Below, one piece after another: positions 33,878 to 42,135 of a stretch of 64,000 nucleotides of DNA. The translations under genes and the position numbers were made by a program. Within the stretch, counting starts at the first letter, position 1; each line of letters begins with the position of its first letter. The DNA lies in the NCBI RefSeq assembly GCF_003467125.1, contig NZ_QSFA01000004.1, positions 1 to 64,000 on the forward strand. The letters are read 5' to 3'. The notes under the pieces were generated by a model. It was not told the origin of the DNA and ran no database searches. It saw nothing but the letters and a program-made list of their open reading frames with translations. The DNA comes from Megasphaera sp. AM44-1BH. Its GTDB lineage: Bacteria > Bacillota > Negativicutes > Veillonellales > Megasphaeraceae.

Positions 33878-35149
33878 ATGTTTATAGACAGAGCAAGAAT
33901 ATTTGTGCAGTCCGGCAAGGGCGGAGACGGCATGAGCAGTTTCCGTCACGAAAAATTTGTACCCAAAGGCGGCCCCAATGGCGGTGATGGCGGCCAGGGC
34001 GGCAATGTCATCCTTGTAGCGGACCGCAACGTCAATACGCTGGTAGATTTCCGTTACCGCCGTCTGTTCAAAGCCAAACCGGGTGGAAAGGGCCAGGGGA
34101 GCAATAAGTTCGGCCGGGATGCCGACGACCTGTTCATCCCCGTTCCGGTCGGTACGATTGTACGCGACGAAGCTTCGAATGCCCTTCTTGCCGACCTGAG
34201 CCATGACGGACAGCAGGCCATCGTTGCCAAAGGCGGCCGCGGCGGCCGGGGCAACTATCATTTCCGTACCAGTGCCAACCGGGCACCGACATTTGCCGAA
34301 CGGGGCGAACCGGGGGAAGAACGCTGGCTGCGTCTGGAACTCAAGGTGCTGGCCGACGTAGGACTTCTCGGCTATCCCAGCGTAGGAAAATCGAGCATCC
34401 TGCGTAAAGTATCAGCTGCCCAGCCGGAAGTTGCGGCCTACCATTTCACGACGCTTAACCCGATTCTCGGCGTTGTCGATCTGCCTGATCAGCGCAGCTT
34501 CGTCATGGCCGATATTCCCGGCCTTATCGACGGGGCAGCTGAAGGCGTCGGCCTGGGCCATGATTTCCTGCGCCATATTGAACGGACGAAAATCCTCATC
34601 CATGTCCTCGACGTGTCCGGCAGCGAAGGCCGCGATCCCATCGAAGATTATGAAAAAATCAATAGCGAACTGGCAAAGTACAGTGAAAAACTGTCACGGA
34701 AACGGCAGGTCATTGCAGCCAACAAAATTGATCTGCTGTCAGACGATACGAATCTGAAACGGCTCCAGCAGTATATGGACGAACGGGGCCGGGACGTATT
34801 TCCTATCTGCGCTATGTCCGGGGAAGGACTGCCGGAACTCATGGAATACGTCTGGAAGCTGTTGGAATCGTATGTAGAAGAACCGGACGAAACTGATGAA
34901 GAAGTCATCTATAAACCGGAAGAAAAACCGGATTTTGAAATCCATCGCGACGATGATGGCGCCTTTGTCATTACCGGTCCCCGTATCGAACGGCTCGTAG
35001 CCATGACCAACTTCGATGATGACATGTCCCTGCGCCGGTTCCAGCGCATCTGGCGCTATATGGAACTGGACAAGCTGCTGCAGAAAGAAGGCATCCAGGA
35101 AGGCGATACGGTGCGCATCTATTCCATGGAATTTGAATACCGCAAATAA
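33878..35149 (+). CDS. obg: GTPase Obg
   Basis: The 423-residue ribosome-assembly GTPase has the glycine-rich Obg fold (about 1-158; RARIFVQSGKGGDGMSSFRHEKFVPKGGPNGGDGGQGGN), the G domain (GYPSVGKSS, DIPGLIDGAAEGVGLGHDFLRHIERT, NKID) and the C-terminal OCT domain ending in GDTVRIYSMEFEYRK. It opens a conserved Firmicute cluster (obg, yhbY, proB, proA, nadD, yqeK, rsfS). A TATAAT at 33813 marks the likely promoter. Confidence 0.97.
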   Translation: MFIDRARIFVQSGKGGDGMSSFRHEKFVPKGGPNGGDGGQGGNVILVADRNVNTLVDFRYRRLFKAKPGGKGQGSNKFGRDADDLFIPVPVGTIVRDEASNALLADLSHDGQQAIVAKGGRGGRGNYHFRTSANRAPTFAERGEPGEERWLRLELKVLADVGLLGYPSVGKSSILRKVSAAQPEVAAYHFTTLNPILGVVDLPDQRSFVMADIPGLIDGAAEGVGLGHDFLRHIERTKILIHVLDVSGSEGRDPIEDYEKINSELAKYSEKLSRKRQVIAANKIDLLSDDTNLKRLQQYMDERGRDVFPICAMSGEGLPELMEYVWKLLESYVEEPDETDEEVIYKPEEKPDFEIHRDDDGAFVITGPRIERLVAMTNFDDDMSLRRFQRIWRYMELDKLLQKEGIQEGDTVRIYSMEFEYRK

Positions 35150-35160
35150 GGAGATACAGT

Positions 35161-35454
35161 ATGAATAATAAAGACAAAAAACAGCTGAAAGCACTGGCTA
35201 CTCAGATGCCATCGGTCATCCAGATAGGAAAGGAAGGCTTGTCCGATGCCGTCATCGACAGTGCCCGGGCCGCTATTACTGCCAGAGAACTGGTAAAGGC
35301 CCATGTGCTCAATAATGCCGATCTCGATACGGCGGAAACAATGGAAACCCTGGCAGACATGCTGGGAGCCGAACTCGTCCAGGTCATCGGCCATTATGGC
35401 GTCCTGTTCAAAAAGAAGAAAGAAAAATCGCATTACGACTATATCAAAGAGTAG
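35161..35454 (+). CDS. yhbY: YhbY-family CRM-domain RNA-binding protein
   Basis: The 97-residue CRM protein binds pre-50S ribosomal RNA. KQLKALATQMPSVIQIGKEGLSDAVIDSARAAITARELVKAHVL, containing the GxxG-like IGKEGL loop, is diagnostic. It follows obg by 11 bases with an AAGGAGAT site. Confidence 0.93.
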   Translation: MNNKDKKQLKALATQMPSVIQIGKEGLSDAVIDSARAAITARELVKAHVLNNADLDTAETMETLADMLGAELVQVIGHYGVLFKKKKEKSHYDYIKE

Positions 35455-35476
35455 GATAGTGATGGAAGTGAACTGT

Positions 35477-36598
35477 ATGCAGAGAGATTTCACACATAAG
35501 AAACGCATTGTCGTCAAAGTAGGATCCAGTACGATTTCCTATGAAAATGGCAAACTCAACTATCATCGTATCGAACACCTGGTACGGGAACTGGCAGATT
35601 TGCAGAATCAGGGAAAGGAAATGATCCTCGTCAGTTCCGGTGCGACCAACGCCGGGCTGGCTCCGCTGCACCTGGACCACCGGCCCCGTACGATTCGTGA
35701 AAAGCAGGCCGTAGCTGCTGTCGGCCAGGGCGTACTCATGCATACCTATGAAATGATGTTTCGTGAATACGGCCAGATCGTAGGCCAGGTACTGCTGACA
35801 CGGATGGACTCCCAGGACCGGAGCAAGTTCATGAATTCCCGTAATACGCTGCTTACTATGTTGGAAATGGGCATCATTCCTATTATCAATGAAAACGATG
35901 TCGTAGCTGTCGATGAATATAAAATTGGCGATAACGATACGCTGTCTGCTATGGTCAGTGGTCTCGTCGATGCCGATCTGCTCATCCTTCTTTCTGATAT
36001 CGATGGATTGTATACAGCCAATCCCAAGACCCATCCGGATGCGACTATTATCCCCGTCGTCCACACCATAGATAAACATATTTATGAGATTGCCGGTGAT
36101 GCCGGTTCCTCTATGGGGACGGGCGGTATGCATACGAAAATCCAGGCTGCTTCGATTGCCACGGCGGCCGACGTCGATATGGTCATTGCCTCAGGCAGTG
36201 AAGACGGCATCATCAGCCGTATCGTCGGGGGAGAAGCTGTCGGCACGTTGTTTAAAGCCAAAGATACGCCCCTTCATTCCAAAAAGCGGTGGCTCGTTTC
36301 CGGCAGCAAAGCCAGAGGCAGTCTTGTCGTCGATAAAGGCTGCCGTGACGCCATCATCGATCACGGATCTAGCCTCCTTCCCGTCGGGATCACCGCTGTA
36401 GAAGGTATATTCCAGGAAGGGGATATTGTCAATGTCCAGTACGACGGCATTATCATTGCCAAAGGGATAGCAAATTACAGCAGCATCAATATCAATGCCA
36501 TCAAGGGCGTCCAGTCTTCCGATATTCCCAGCGTACTGGGCCATGACGGCATTTACGAAGAAGTCATTCACCGCGACAATCTCGTGGCCATGTATTAA
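35477..36598 (+). CDS. proB: Glutamate 5-kinase
   Basis: The 373-residue enzyme phosphorylates glutamate in proline synthesis. It has an amino-acid kinase domain (RIVVKVGSSTI, ILVSSGATNAG, PIINENDVVAVDEYKIGDNDTLSAMVSGLVDADLLILLSDIDGLY, GTGGMHTKIQAA) and a C-terminal PUA domain from about residue 280. The ATG after GGAAGTG was chosen; longer readings run into yhbY. Confidence 0.96.
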   Translation: MQRDFTHKKRIVVKVGSSTISYENGKLNYHRIEHLVRELADLQNQGKEMILVSSGATNAGLAPLHLDHRPRTIREKQAVAAVGQGVLMHTYEMMFREYGQIVGQVLLTRMDSQDRSKFMNSRNTLLTMLEMGIIPIINENDVVAVDEYKIGDNDTLSAMVSGLVDADLLILLSDIDGLYTANPKTHPDATIIPVVHTIDKHIYEIAGDAGSSMGTGGMHTKIQAASIATAADVDMVIASGSEDGIISRIVGGEAVGTLFKAKDTPLHSKKRWLVSGSKARGSLVVDKGCRDAIIDHGSSLLPVGITAVEGIFQEGDIVNVQYDGIIIAKGIANYSSININAIKGVQSSDIPSVLGHDGIYEEVIHRDNLVAMY

Positions 36599-36612
36599 AG
36601 GGGGAAGAGACA

Positions 36613-37869
36613 ATGGAATCAGAAGCCGTCAGAAAGGCCCGGGCAGCCCGGCAGGCATCGTATGCTCTGGCCAATGCCGATACAACCGTAAAGAACAAGG
36701 CTCTCAGCTATATTGCTGATGATTTGCTGGCTCATGCCGGTGATATTATGGACGCCAATGCGGCCGATGTAGCTGCCGCCCGGGAAAAGGGGATGAGCGA
36801 TGCCATGATTGACCGGCTGACCCTGACACAGGACCGGATTCAGGGAATGGCAGAAGGAGTCCGTCAGGTCATTGCCCTGCCAGATCCTGTTGGACAGACC
36901 CTGTCTTCCTGGGACCGGCCCAACGGTCTTCACATCGATAAGGTCACGGTTCCTCTTGGCGTCATCGCCATCATCTTTGAATCCCGCCCCAATGTCACCG
37001 TCGATGCTGCTGTCCTGTGCCTGAAGTCGGGCAACGCCACGGTATTGCGCGGTGGAAGTGAAGCCATCCGTTCCAACGTAGCTCTTGCCGGGGTCATCCG
37101 CCATGCCATTGCCAGAGCCGGACTGCCTTCCGATGCCGTTACCATCATGGAAAATACCGACCGGGCCCTGGTCAGTGAACTCCTGACACTGCGCCAGTAT
37201 ATCAATCTGGCTATTCCCCGCGGGGGAGCCGGCCTGATCCGCATGGTCGTCGATACGGCTAAGGTACCGGTCATCGAAACGGGTAGCGGTGTCTGCCATG
37301 TCTATGTTGATAAAGATGCCGATCTCGATATGGCTGTCCGTATCATTGAAAATGCCAAAGTATCCCGTCCTTCGACCTGCAATGCCATGGAAACCCTGCT
37401 GGTCCACAAGGATGTCGTCCGGCCGCTCATGGAAAAGCTGGTCCCGGTCCTGAAGGCGCGCCACGTCGAAATGAGAGCTGATACGGCTGCCAGAGAAGCT
37501 GGTGGAGATGATACGATAGGAGCGGCCTCAGAAGAAGACTGGCGCACGGAATACAACGCACTTATCATGTCCATCCGTACCGTCGCCTCTATCGATGAAG
37601 CGCTGGATCATATCCGCCACTACAGCACACACCATTCGGAATCTATCATTACGGAAAATACGGAGACGGCGGAACGGTTCCTGCAGGAAGTCGATTCGGC
37701 TGCCGTCTATGTCAATGCTTCGACGCGATTTACGGACGGCTTTGAATTTGGCTTTGGTGCAGAAATCGGCATCAGTACGCAAAAGCTGCATGCCCGTGGT
37801 CCGATGGGACTGGAAGCGCTGGTCAGCTATAAATATCTGATTCACGGTCAGGGACAGATCCGCCTATGA
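36613..37869 (+). CDS. proA: Gamma-glutamyl phosphate reductase
   Basis: The 418-residue NADPH-dependent reductase makes glutamate semialdehyde from the ProB product. IPRGGAGLIRMVVDTAKVPVIETGSGVCHVYVD, SRPSTCNAMETLLVH with the catalytic Cys, and FGFGAEIGISTQKLHARGPMGLEAL are family signatures. Its stop overlaps the start of a small membrane-protein frame. Confidence 0.96.
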   Translation: MESEAVRKARAARQASYALANADTTVKNKALSYIADDLLAHAGDIMDANAADVAAAREKGMSDAMIDRLTLTQDRIQGMAEGVRQVIALPDPVGQTLSSWDRPNGLHIDKVTVPLGVIAIIFESRPNVTVDAAVLCLKSGNATVLRGGSEAIRSNVALAGVIRHAIARAGLPSDAVTIMENTDRALVSELLTLRQYINLAIPRGGAGLIRMVVDTAKVPVIETGSGVCHVYVDKDADLDMAVRIIENAKVSRPSTCNAMETLLVHKDVVRPLMEKLVPVLKARHVEMRADTAAREAGGDDTIGAASEEDWRTEYNALIMSIRTVASIDEALDHIRHYSTHHSESIITENTETAERFLQEVDSAAVYVNASTRFTDGFEFGFGAEIGISTQKLHARGPMGLEALVSYKYLIHGQGQIRL

Positions 37870-38027
37870 TGCGATGCCTGCGTGGATACCTGCGGACGCT
37901 GCGTCAGTATGCGTCGTCGCCGAAAACGCAATATGAGTATAAACATTACGCCATTTTTTTGCTATTATATATAATAGTAGTGGCCATTATCTGGGGAGGT
38001 ATGTATATCTATTATGGAAATCACTAG
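37866..38027 (+). CDS. Small single-helix membrane protein (53 residues)
   Basis: A 53-codon frame begins at an ATG overlapping the proA stop (ATGA) and ends 14 bases into nadD. The product has a basic N-terminus (MMRCLRGYLRTLRQY) and one strong membrane helix (HYAIFLLLYIIVVAIIWGG) with an aromatic end. The tight coupling on both sides suggests real translation. No family is recognised, and the AT-rich end could alternatively be just the nadD control region. Confidence 0.45.
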   Translation: MMRCLRGYLRTLRQYASSPKTQYEYKHYAIFLLLYIIVVAIIWGGMYIYYGNH

Positions 38028-38631
38028 ATTGGGTGTCATGGGTGGCACATTCAATCCGGTTCACCTGGGACACCTGATGATAGCCGAGGAAGCACGGGAA
38101 GCCTATTCGCTGGATCGTGTCATCTTCGTTCCGTCTTACATTACCCCCAATAAAGAGGTACACGGTGCCACCGCCTGGCAGCGTCTGGAAATGACGCGTC
38201 TGGCAACGGCTGACAATCCGTATTTCACCGTAAGTGATATGGAAATACGCCGTGGCGGTCCGTCGTATACTCTGGACACACTGCGTTTTTTGAAGAAATT
38301 GTACGGCCCCGGTCATGAACTCTATTTCATTTCCGGTACGGACACGATACAGGACCTTCCAAATTGGAATCATCCCGAAGAAATACTGCGCCTGTGCCAT
38401 TTCATCGGTGCGACCCGGCCGGATGGTACAGAAGCCATTATGCCGGTGGTCCGCCATTTTGGAAGTCTCGGCCATCATATCCTGAAGTTGTCTGTGCCGA
38501 CGATGGAAATCTCATCGACGGAACTGCGCCGCCGCATCCGTGCCGGCCGCAGTATCCGCTATATGATTCCCCGGGCCGTGGCAGACTATATCAGGAAGAA
38601 TGGGATATATCAATGTACAGCACAACCGTAA
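38014..38631 (+). CDS. nadD: Nicotinate-nucleotide adenylyltransferase
   Basis: The 205-residue enzyme adenylates nicotinate mononucleotide for NAD synthesis. The nucleotidyltransferase motif GVMGGTFNPVHLGHLMIA (GxFxPxHxGH) and the C-terminal LKLSVPTMEISSTELRRRIRAGRSIRYMIPRAVADYI (ISSTxxR) are clear. It overlaps yqeK at its 3' end, as is usual. Confidence 0.96.
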   Translation: MEITRLGVMGGTFNPVHLGHLMIAEEAREAYSLDRVIFVPSYITPNKEVHGATAWQRLEMTRLATADNPYFTVSDMEIRRGGPSYTLDTLRFLKKLYGPGHELYFISGTDTIQDLPNWNHPEEILRLCHFIGATRPDGTEAIMPVVRHFGSLGHHILKLSVPTMEISSTELRRRIRAGRSIRYMIPRAVADYIRKNGIYQCTAQP

Positions 38632-39218
38632 AAGAAGAAATAAAGAAAGATTTAAAGAGTATTTTGTCAGCCCATCGGTACAAACATGTCCTGGGCGTAG
38701 CCAAAGCGGCCCGTCAGCTGGCCCTGCAGAATGACTGCGATCCCGATAAGGCAGAAGTGGCAGGACTCTTGCACGATGCCGCCAAACAACTGCCCCTTCC
38801 GGATATGCAGGAACTGGCGCGGCAGTCTTTTGGCGATAGTCTCGATGATGCCATCATGACCAACGGCGGCCTGCTCCACGGCTATGCGGCCGTCACCATC
38901 GCCCGCACGAAATATCATCTGACCGACGAAGACTTCCTGGCATCCCTGGCCCATCATACGACCGGTGCCGAAGTCATGGGGACACTGGAAAAGATTATCT
39001 TTGTTGCCGATTACATCGAAGAAAATCGCGATTTCGACGGTGTAGAACACCTCCGCCAGCTGGCTGCTGCTGATCTGGACCAGGCTGTACTTGCCGGATA
39101 CGATTCAACCATTTCCCATCTGCTGGAACAGGACAAGCTTATTTTTACTGGTACCGTCATCAACCGCAATGCCCAGATTCTGGCGATGCAGAAAAAGGGG
39201 AGACAGAAAAATGGGTGA
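38613..39218 (+). CDS. yqeK: HD-domain hydrolase YqeK (diadenosine tetraphosphatase family)
   Basis: The 201-residue HD-domain protein has HRYKHVLGVAKAARQLA, the HD pair LLHDAAKQLP, and LLHGYAAVTIARTKY/LASLAHHTTG with further metal-binding His. YqeK proteins hydrolyse Ap4A symmetrically and accompany nadD across Firmicutes. The start lies inside nadD. Confidence 0.92.
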   Translation: MYSTTVKEEIKKDLKSILSAHRYKHVLGVAKAARQLALQNDCDPDKAEVAGLLHDAAKQLPLPDMQELARQSFGDSLDDAIMTNGGLLHGYAAVTIARTKYHLTDEDFLASLAHHTTGAEVMGTLEKIIFVADYIEENRDFDGVEHLRQLAAADLDQAVLAGYDSTISHLLEQDKLIFTGTVINRNAQILAMQKKGRQKNG

Positions 39219-40164
39219 GACTCAAAAAAAAGAAAAGACCCGGGGAAAACGGCGGCGGACCGTAAGCCCGGGAGAACGGAAACGCCGGTTCTGGCACAGA
39301 GTGGGATTATTGGTCCTTATCGTGCTGGCCATCATTGCAGGCGTGCTGGCGTGGTTTCATTTCCGCCCGGCACGAGCCAGTGAAGAATTTGCCCAGCAGA
39401 GCCCGGACCTGCCTCTGTACGTATTGGTCATCGGCGTCGATGAAGAAGCGGCGCCACGGACGAATTTAGTAGGTTTGGCGGCTGTCAATAAAGAAAAGAA
39501 GACCATTGATTTCATTATGCTGCCCAATAATACAAAAATTGAAGGACGGAAAGGCAAAGGTGTGCAGGCGCTGCAGGATATTTACACCGAAGGCGGCATG
39601 AGCCTTACCCGCGCTGTTGTAGAAGATATCTTTCACATCCGCATTCCCTATTATATTTCTTTTACGCCGGAATCGTTTGCCCGGATGATCGATATCAATG
39701 ATGGCCTGCCTTTGTACGTAGAAAAACCGATGTATGGGGAAACCAATGATGGTGCCGTTGATTTCAACCTCGGTCAGGGGTATCAGCTGCTTACGGGCAG
39801 GGAAGCTGCGGGCTATATGAGTTATAAAGATAAAGACGGCCCTCTTTTCCAGTCGCTTCGGCAGGAACGATTCCTTAAAGCATTTTATGAAGACCGGGAA
39901 ACTCATTTTGGCATAACGAATGCCGTAAATGCATACCGGGTCTGGCATGATGTGGATTCCAACATATCGGCGAAAGATATGGCACGGTTGGTGTGGACTT
40001 TCCGCAATGTGCCCGTGTCGGATATTCATTTTTATATGCTGCCTGGCGAAATTGCCAAGAGCGGGGAAACAAAAACGGCGACATCGGATACGCTGTGGAA
40101 TTTTGATCCTGTAGAAGTACAGAAGATTATCGGGACGAGCATCCATGCTATAGCCAACGAATAA
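39211..40164 (+). CDS. LytR-CpsA-Psr (LCP) family protein with altered active-site residues
   Basis: A 317-residue protein with a basic cytoplasmic N-terminus, one membrane helix (about 30-50, VGLLVLIVLAIIAGVLAWF) and an extracytoplasmic LCP domain (LYVLVIGVDEE to about residue 230). LCP enzymes transfer lipid-linked polymers to the cell wall using Asp/Arg residues that bind pyrophosphate. The usual RxD reads APRTNLVGLA and the usual PRDT reads LPNNT, so two hallmark positions are changed, while the late LRQERFLKAF segment is kept. Activity is therefore doubtful. Part of the nadD-yqeK-rsfS operon. Confidence 0.8.
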   Translation: MGETQKKEKTRGKRRRTVSPGERKRRFWHRVGLLVLIVLAIIAGVLAWFHFRPARASEEFAQQSPDLPLYVLVIGVDEEAAPRTNLVGLAAVNKEKKTIDFIMLPNNTKIEGRKGKGVQALQDIYTEGGMSLTRAVVEDIFHIRIPYYISFTPESFARMIDINDGLPLYVEKPMYGETNDGAVDFNLGQGYQLLTGREAAGYMSYKDKDGPLFQSLRQERFLKAFYEDRETHFGITNAVNAYRVWHDVDSNISAKDMARLVWTFRNVPVSDIHFYMLPGEIAKSGETKTATSDTLWNFDPVEVQKIIGTSIHAIANE

Positions 40165-40207
40165 TGGCAGCATGGATGGGATATAAAAAAGGAGAAGATA
40201 GAAAGAA

Positions 40208-40588
40208 ATGCCATTAGTAATGAAAGAACAAACACACGACACAAAAGAAAAGACCTGTTATGAAATTGCGGCTCAGGCGGCATATGATAAAAAAGGCTGG
40301 GATATTGTCATTCTTGATATGATGACGGCATCTATTATGGCTGACTATTTTGTCATCTGTAGCGCCCGCAATACCCGCCAGGCCCAGAGTATTGCCGACA
40401 ATGTGGAAGAAGAACTGGAAAAGAACGGGTATACGGTCCGGCACGTCGAAGGCTACCGCTCCGGCCGCTGGATTCTCATCGATGCCGGCGACGTCGTTAC
40501 CCACGTCTTTGTCGATCAGGACCGCAGCTATTATGAACTGGAAAATCTCTGGTGTGATGCGCCGCGAATTCCGTTTGAAGGAGAATAA
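40208..40588 (+). CDS. rsfS: Ribosomal silencing factor RsfS
   Basis: The 126-residue protein binds uL14 and blocks 30S-50S joining under nutrient limitation. DIVILDMMTASIMADYFVICSARNTRQAQSIADNVEEEL and GWILIDAGDVVTHVFVDQDRSYYELENLW-type segments (here GRWILIDAGDVVTHVF) define the family. Confidence 0.95.
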   Translation: MPLVMKEQTHDTKEKTCYEIAAQAAYDKKGWDIVILDMMTASIMADYFVICSARNTRQAQSIADNVEEELEKNGYTVRHVEGYRSGRWILIDAGDVVTHVFVDQDRSYYELENLWCDAPRIPFEGE

Positions 40589-40589
40589 G

Positions 40590-41456
40590 ATGAATCAACT
40601 TTTGCAGGAAAACAGTATTGCTACCCTGAAAGTGCTCCGTCTCGGTGAGATGGGTGCCTTTCTGGATGGCGGCACAGGCAATACGAACGATGATATCCTG
40701 CTGCACAAAAACCAGCAGACCCATCCCGTTGCCGTCGGGGATACGGTAACCGTATTCCTGTATCATGACCCGTCAGGCCGGCTGACTGCCAGTATGCGTC
40801 TGCCGAAAATCAAGATTGGACAGATTGGGTATGCTCCCATTATCAATACAACCCGCTTCGGCGCTTTTGTCGATGTCGGGACCGAACGGGGGATTTTCAT
40901 GCCCTTTGCGGAAATGAAAGGACGGCCGAAGGAAGGCGAATACGTCTGGGTCCGCCTCTATGAAGACAAATCCCACCGGCTGGCTGTATCTATGGAAGTG
41001 GAGGATGAAATGCGACGTGCTTCCCGGCCGGCGACAGATGCCAAAGTCGGGGACTGGGTAGAAGGCGCCGTCTATAACATGACTGATCAGGGAGCTTATA
41101 TCATGACCCGCGAACGGTGGATTGCTTTTCTGCACCGCAGCGAATTTCACGGTCCTATCCTGATTGGACAGATGATCAAAGGCCGGATCACCTACCTGCG
41201 GGAAGATGGCCGTATCAATATCTCTTTGCGGCCGGTCAAGGAAAAGGCTATGGATGAAGACTGCACGCAGATTCTGACTTTCCTGCAAAGCCGCAAGGGA
41301 AAGATGCCCTATAGCGATACGACGGCACCGGCTGTCATCAAGGCTAAATTTGGGCTGAGTAAAGCCGCATTTAAGCGTGCACTGGGACATCTCATGAAAG
41401 AAGGAAAAATCCATCAGGAAGATGGCTGGACCTATCTCGATGAGCAGCAGTCCTGA
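40590..41456 (+). CDS. cvfB: S1-type RNA-binding protein, CvfB family
   Basis: The 288-residue protein matches CvfB/YitL: three S1-like OB folds (about 10-65, 70-130, 145-210; e.g. TTRFGAFVDVGTERGIFMPFAEM and GAVYNMTDQGAYIMTRERWIAFLHRSE) and a C-terminal winged helix (KAKFGLSKAAFKRALGHLMKEGKI..DGWTYL). Family members bind RNA and influence virulence or stability functions. It starts one base after rsfS and closes the operon before a strong terminator. Confidence 0.9.
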   Translation: MNQLLQENSIATLKVLRLGEMGAFLDGGTGNTNDDILLHKNQQTHPVAVGDTVTVFLYHDPSGRLTASMRLPKIKIGQIGYAPIINTTRFGAFVDVGTERGIFMPFAEMKGRPKEGEYVWVRLYEDKSHRLAVSMEVEDEMRRASRPATDAKVGDWVEGAVYNMTDQGAYIMTRERWIAFLHRSEFHGPILIGQMIKGRITYLREDGRINISLRPVKEKAMDEDCTQILTFLQSRKGKMPYSDTTAPAVIKAKFGLSKAAFKRALGHLMKEGKIHQEDGWTYLDEQQS

Positions 41457-41531
41457 TTGCTACATGATTTCTTTGCAAAAAACGCATATATAAAACTTTT
41501 GATTTTTTAAAGTACGTTTTAGATACGCAAT

Positions 41532-41564
41532 AGAGTTTGTCCGATGGACAAACTCTGTTTTTTT
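41532..41564 (+). terminator. Terminator of the obg-cvfB cluster
   Basis: AGAGTTTGTCC at 41532-41542 pairs perfectly with GGACAAACTCT at 41546-41556, followed by G and seven T. Confidence 0.9.
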
Positions 41565-41718
41565 GTCTGTTATGTCCAGCCGTATGGGAAAACAGTATTA
41601 CTTAGCAAACACATATTGTATACAAGATACAGAACATGAAAAAATACAAATTTAGCGCCAATTAATATAAAATATAATCGTTTATTTTAAATTTTTAAAT
41701 TATTTTTACGTAAAACTC

Positions 41719-41747
41719 TTGAAAAATATTAATAAATGTTCTATACT
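41719..41747 (+). promoter_or_regulatory. Promoter of the DUF3311-symporter operon
   Basis: TTGAAA at 41719-41724, a 17-base spacer and TATACT at 41742-41747, in an AT-rich stretch (41590-41760) that holds no gene. Confidence 0.7.
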
Positions 41748-41770
41748 TTAGTCATTCAGTGAACTGAAAA

Positions 41771-41843
41771 CTTCAGGACATTAAGGGGAAGGATGAATAT
41801 TTTTATTGAATATAAGAATATTCATGCGTATTATGCCCTGAAG
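41771..41843 (+). ncRNA. Structured 5' leader of the symporter operon
   Basis: CTTCAGG at 41771-41777 pairs with CCTGAAG at 41837-41843, enclosing a second helix ATGAATATT/AATATTCAT (about 41793-41826). It lies between the promoter and the ribosome site with no T-run after it, so control by translation or RNA stability is possible. I match it to no known riboswitch class. Confidence 0.45.
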
Positions 41844-41872
41844 GAATACCAACTGGAAAGGAGAGAGGGTTT

Positions 41873-42112
41873 ATGCGAGTGCTGATTACAGCCATACCAT
41901 TCATCTGGTCTATCTTCTGTCTGCCTTTTGTCAATGTGGCTCATCCCTTCGTGCTGGGGATACCCTTTGTTGCCTTTTGGGAACTGGCAGGAATCATCAT
42001 TTCCGTAATCGCGTTGCAGCTGTTGTGGAATGTGGACCACAAACCCGGCGGCATTGCCTCAAAGGATCATTTGTATATGGATCCGAACGTCAGCCGTGAT
42101 GACATCAAATAA
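41873..42112 (+). CDS. DUF3311 small membrane protein
   Basis: The 79-residue protein has two membrane helices (about 5-25, 28-55) with IPFIWSIFCLPFVNVAHPFVLGIPFVAFWELAGIIISVIALQLLWNVDH, the layout of DUF3311. Such proteins precede sodium-solute symporters (compare B. subtilis yhjC-yhjB) and probably act as their accessory subunit. A strong GGAAAGGAGAG site precedes the start; the symporter begins 23 bases later. Confidence 0.85.
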   Translation: MRVLITAIPFIWSIFCLPFVNVAHPFVLGIPFVAFWELAGIIISVIALQLLWNVDHKPGGIASKDHLYMDPNVSRDDIK

Positions 42113-42135
42113 TTGCAAGAGGGGATGTGAACTGG

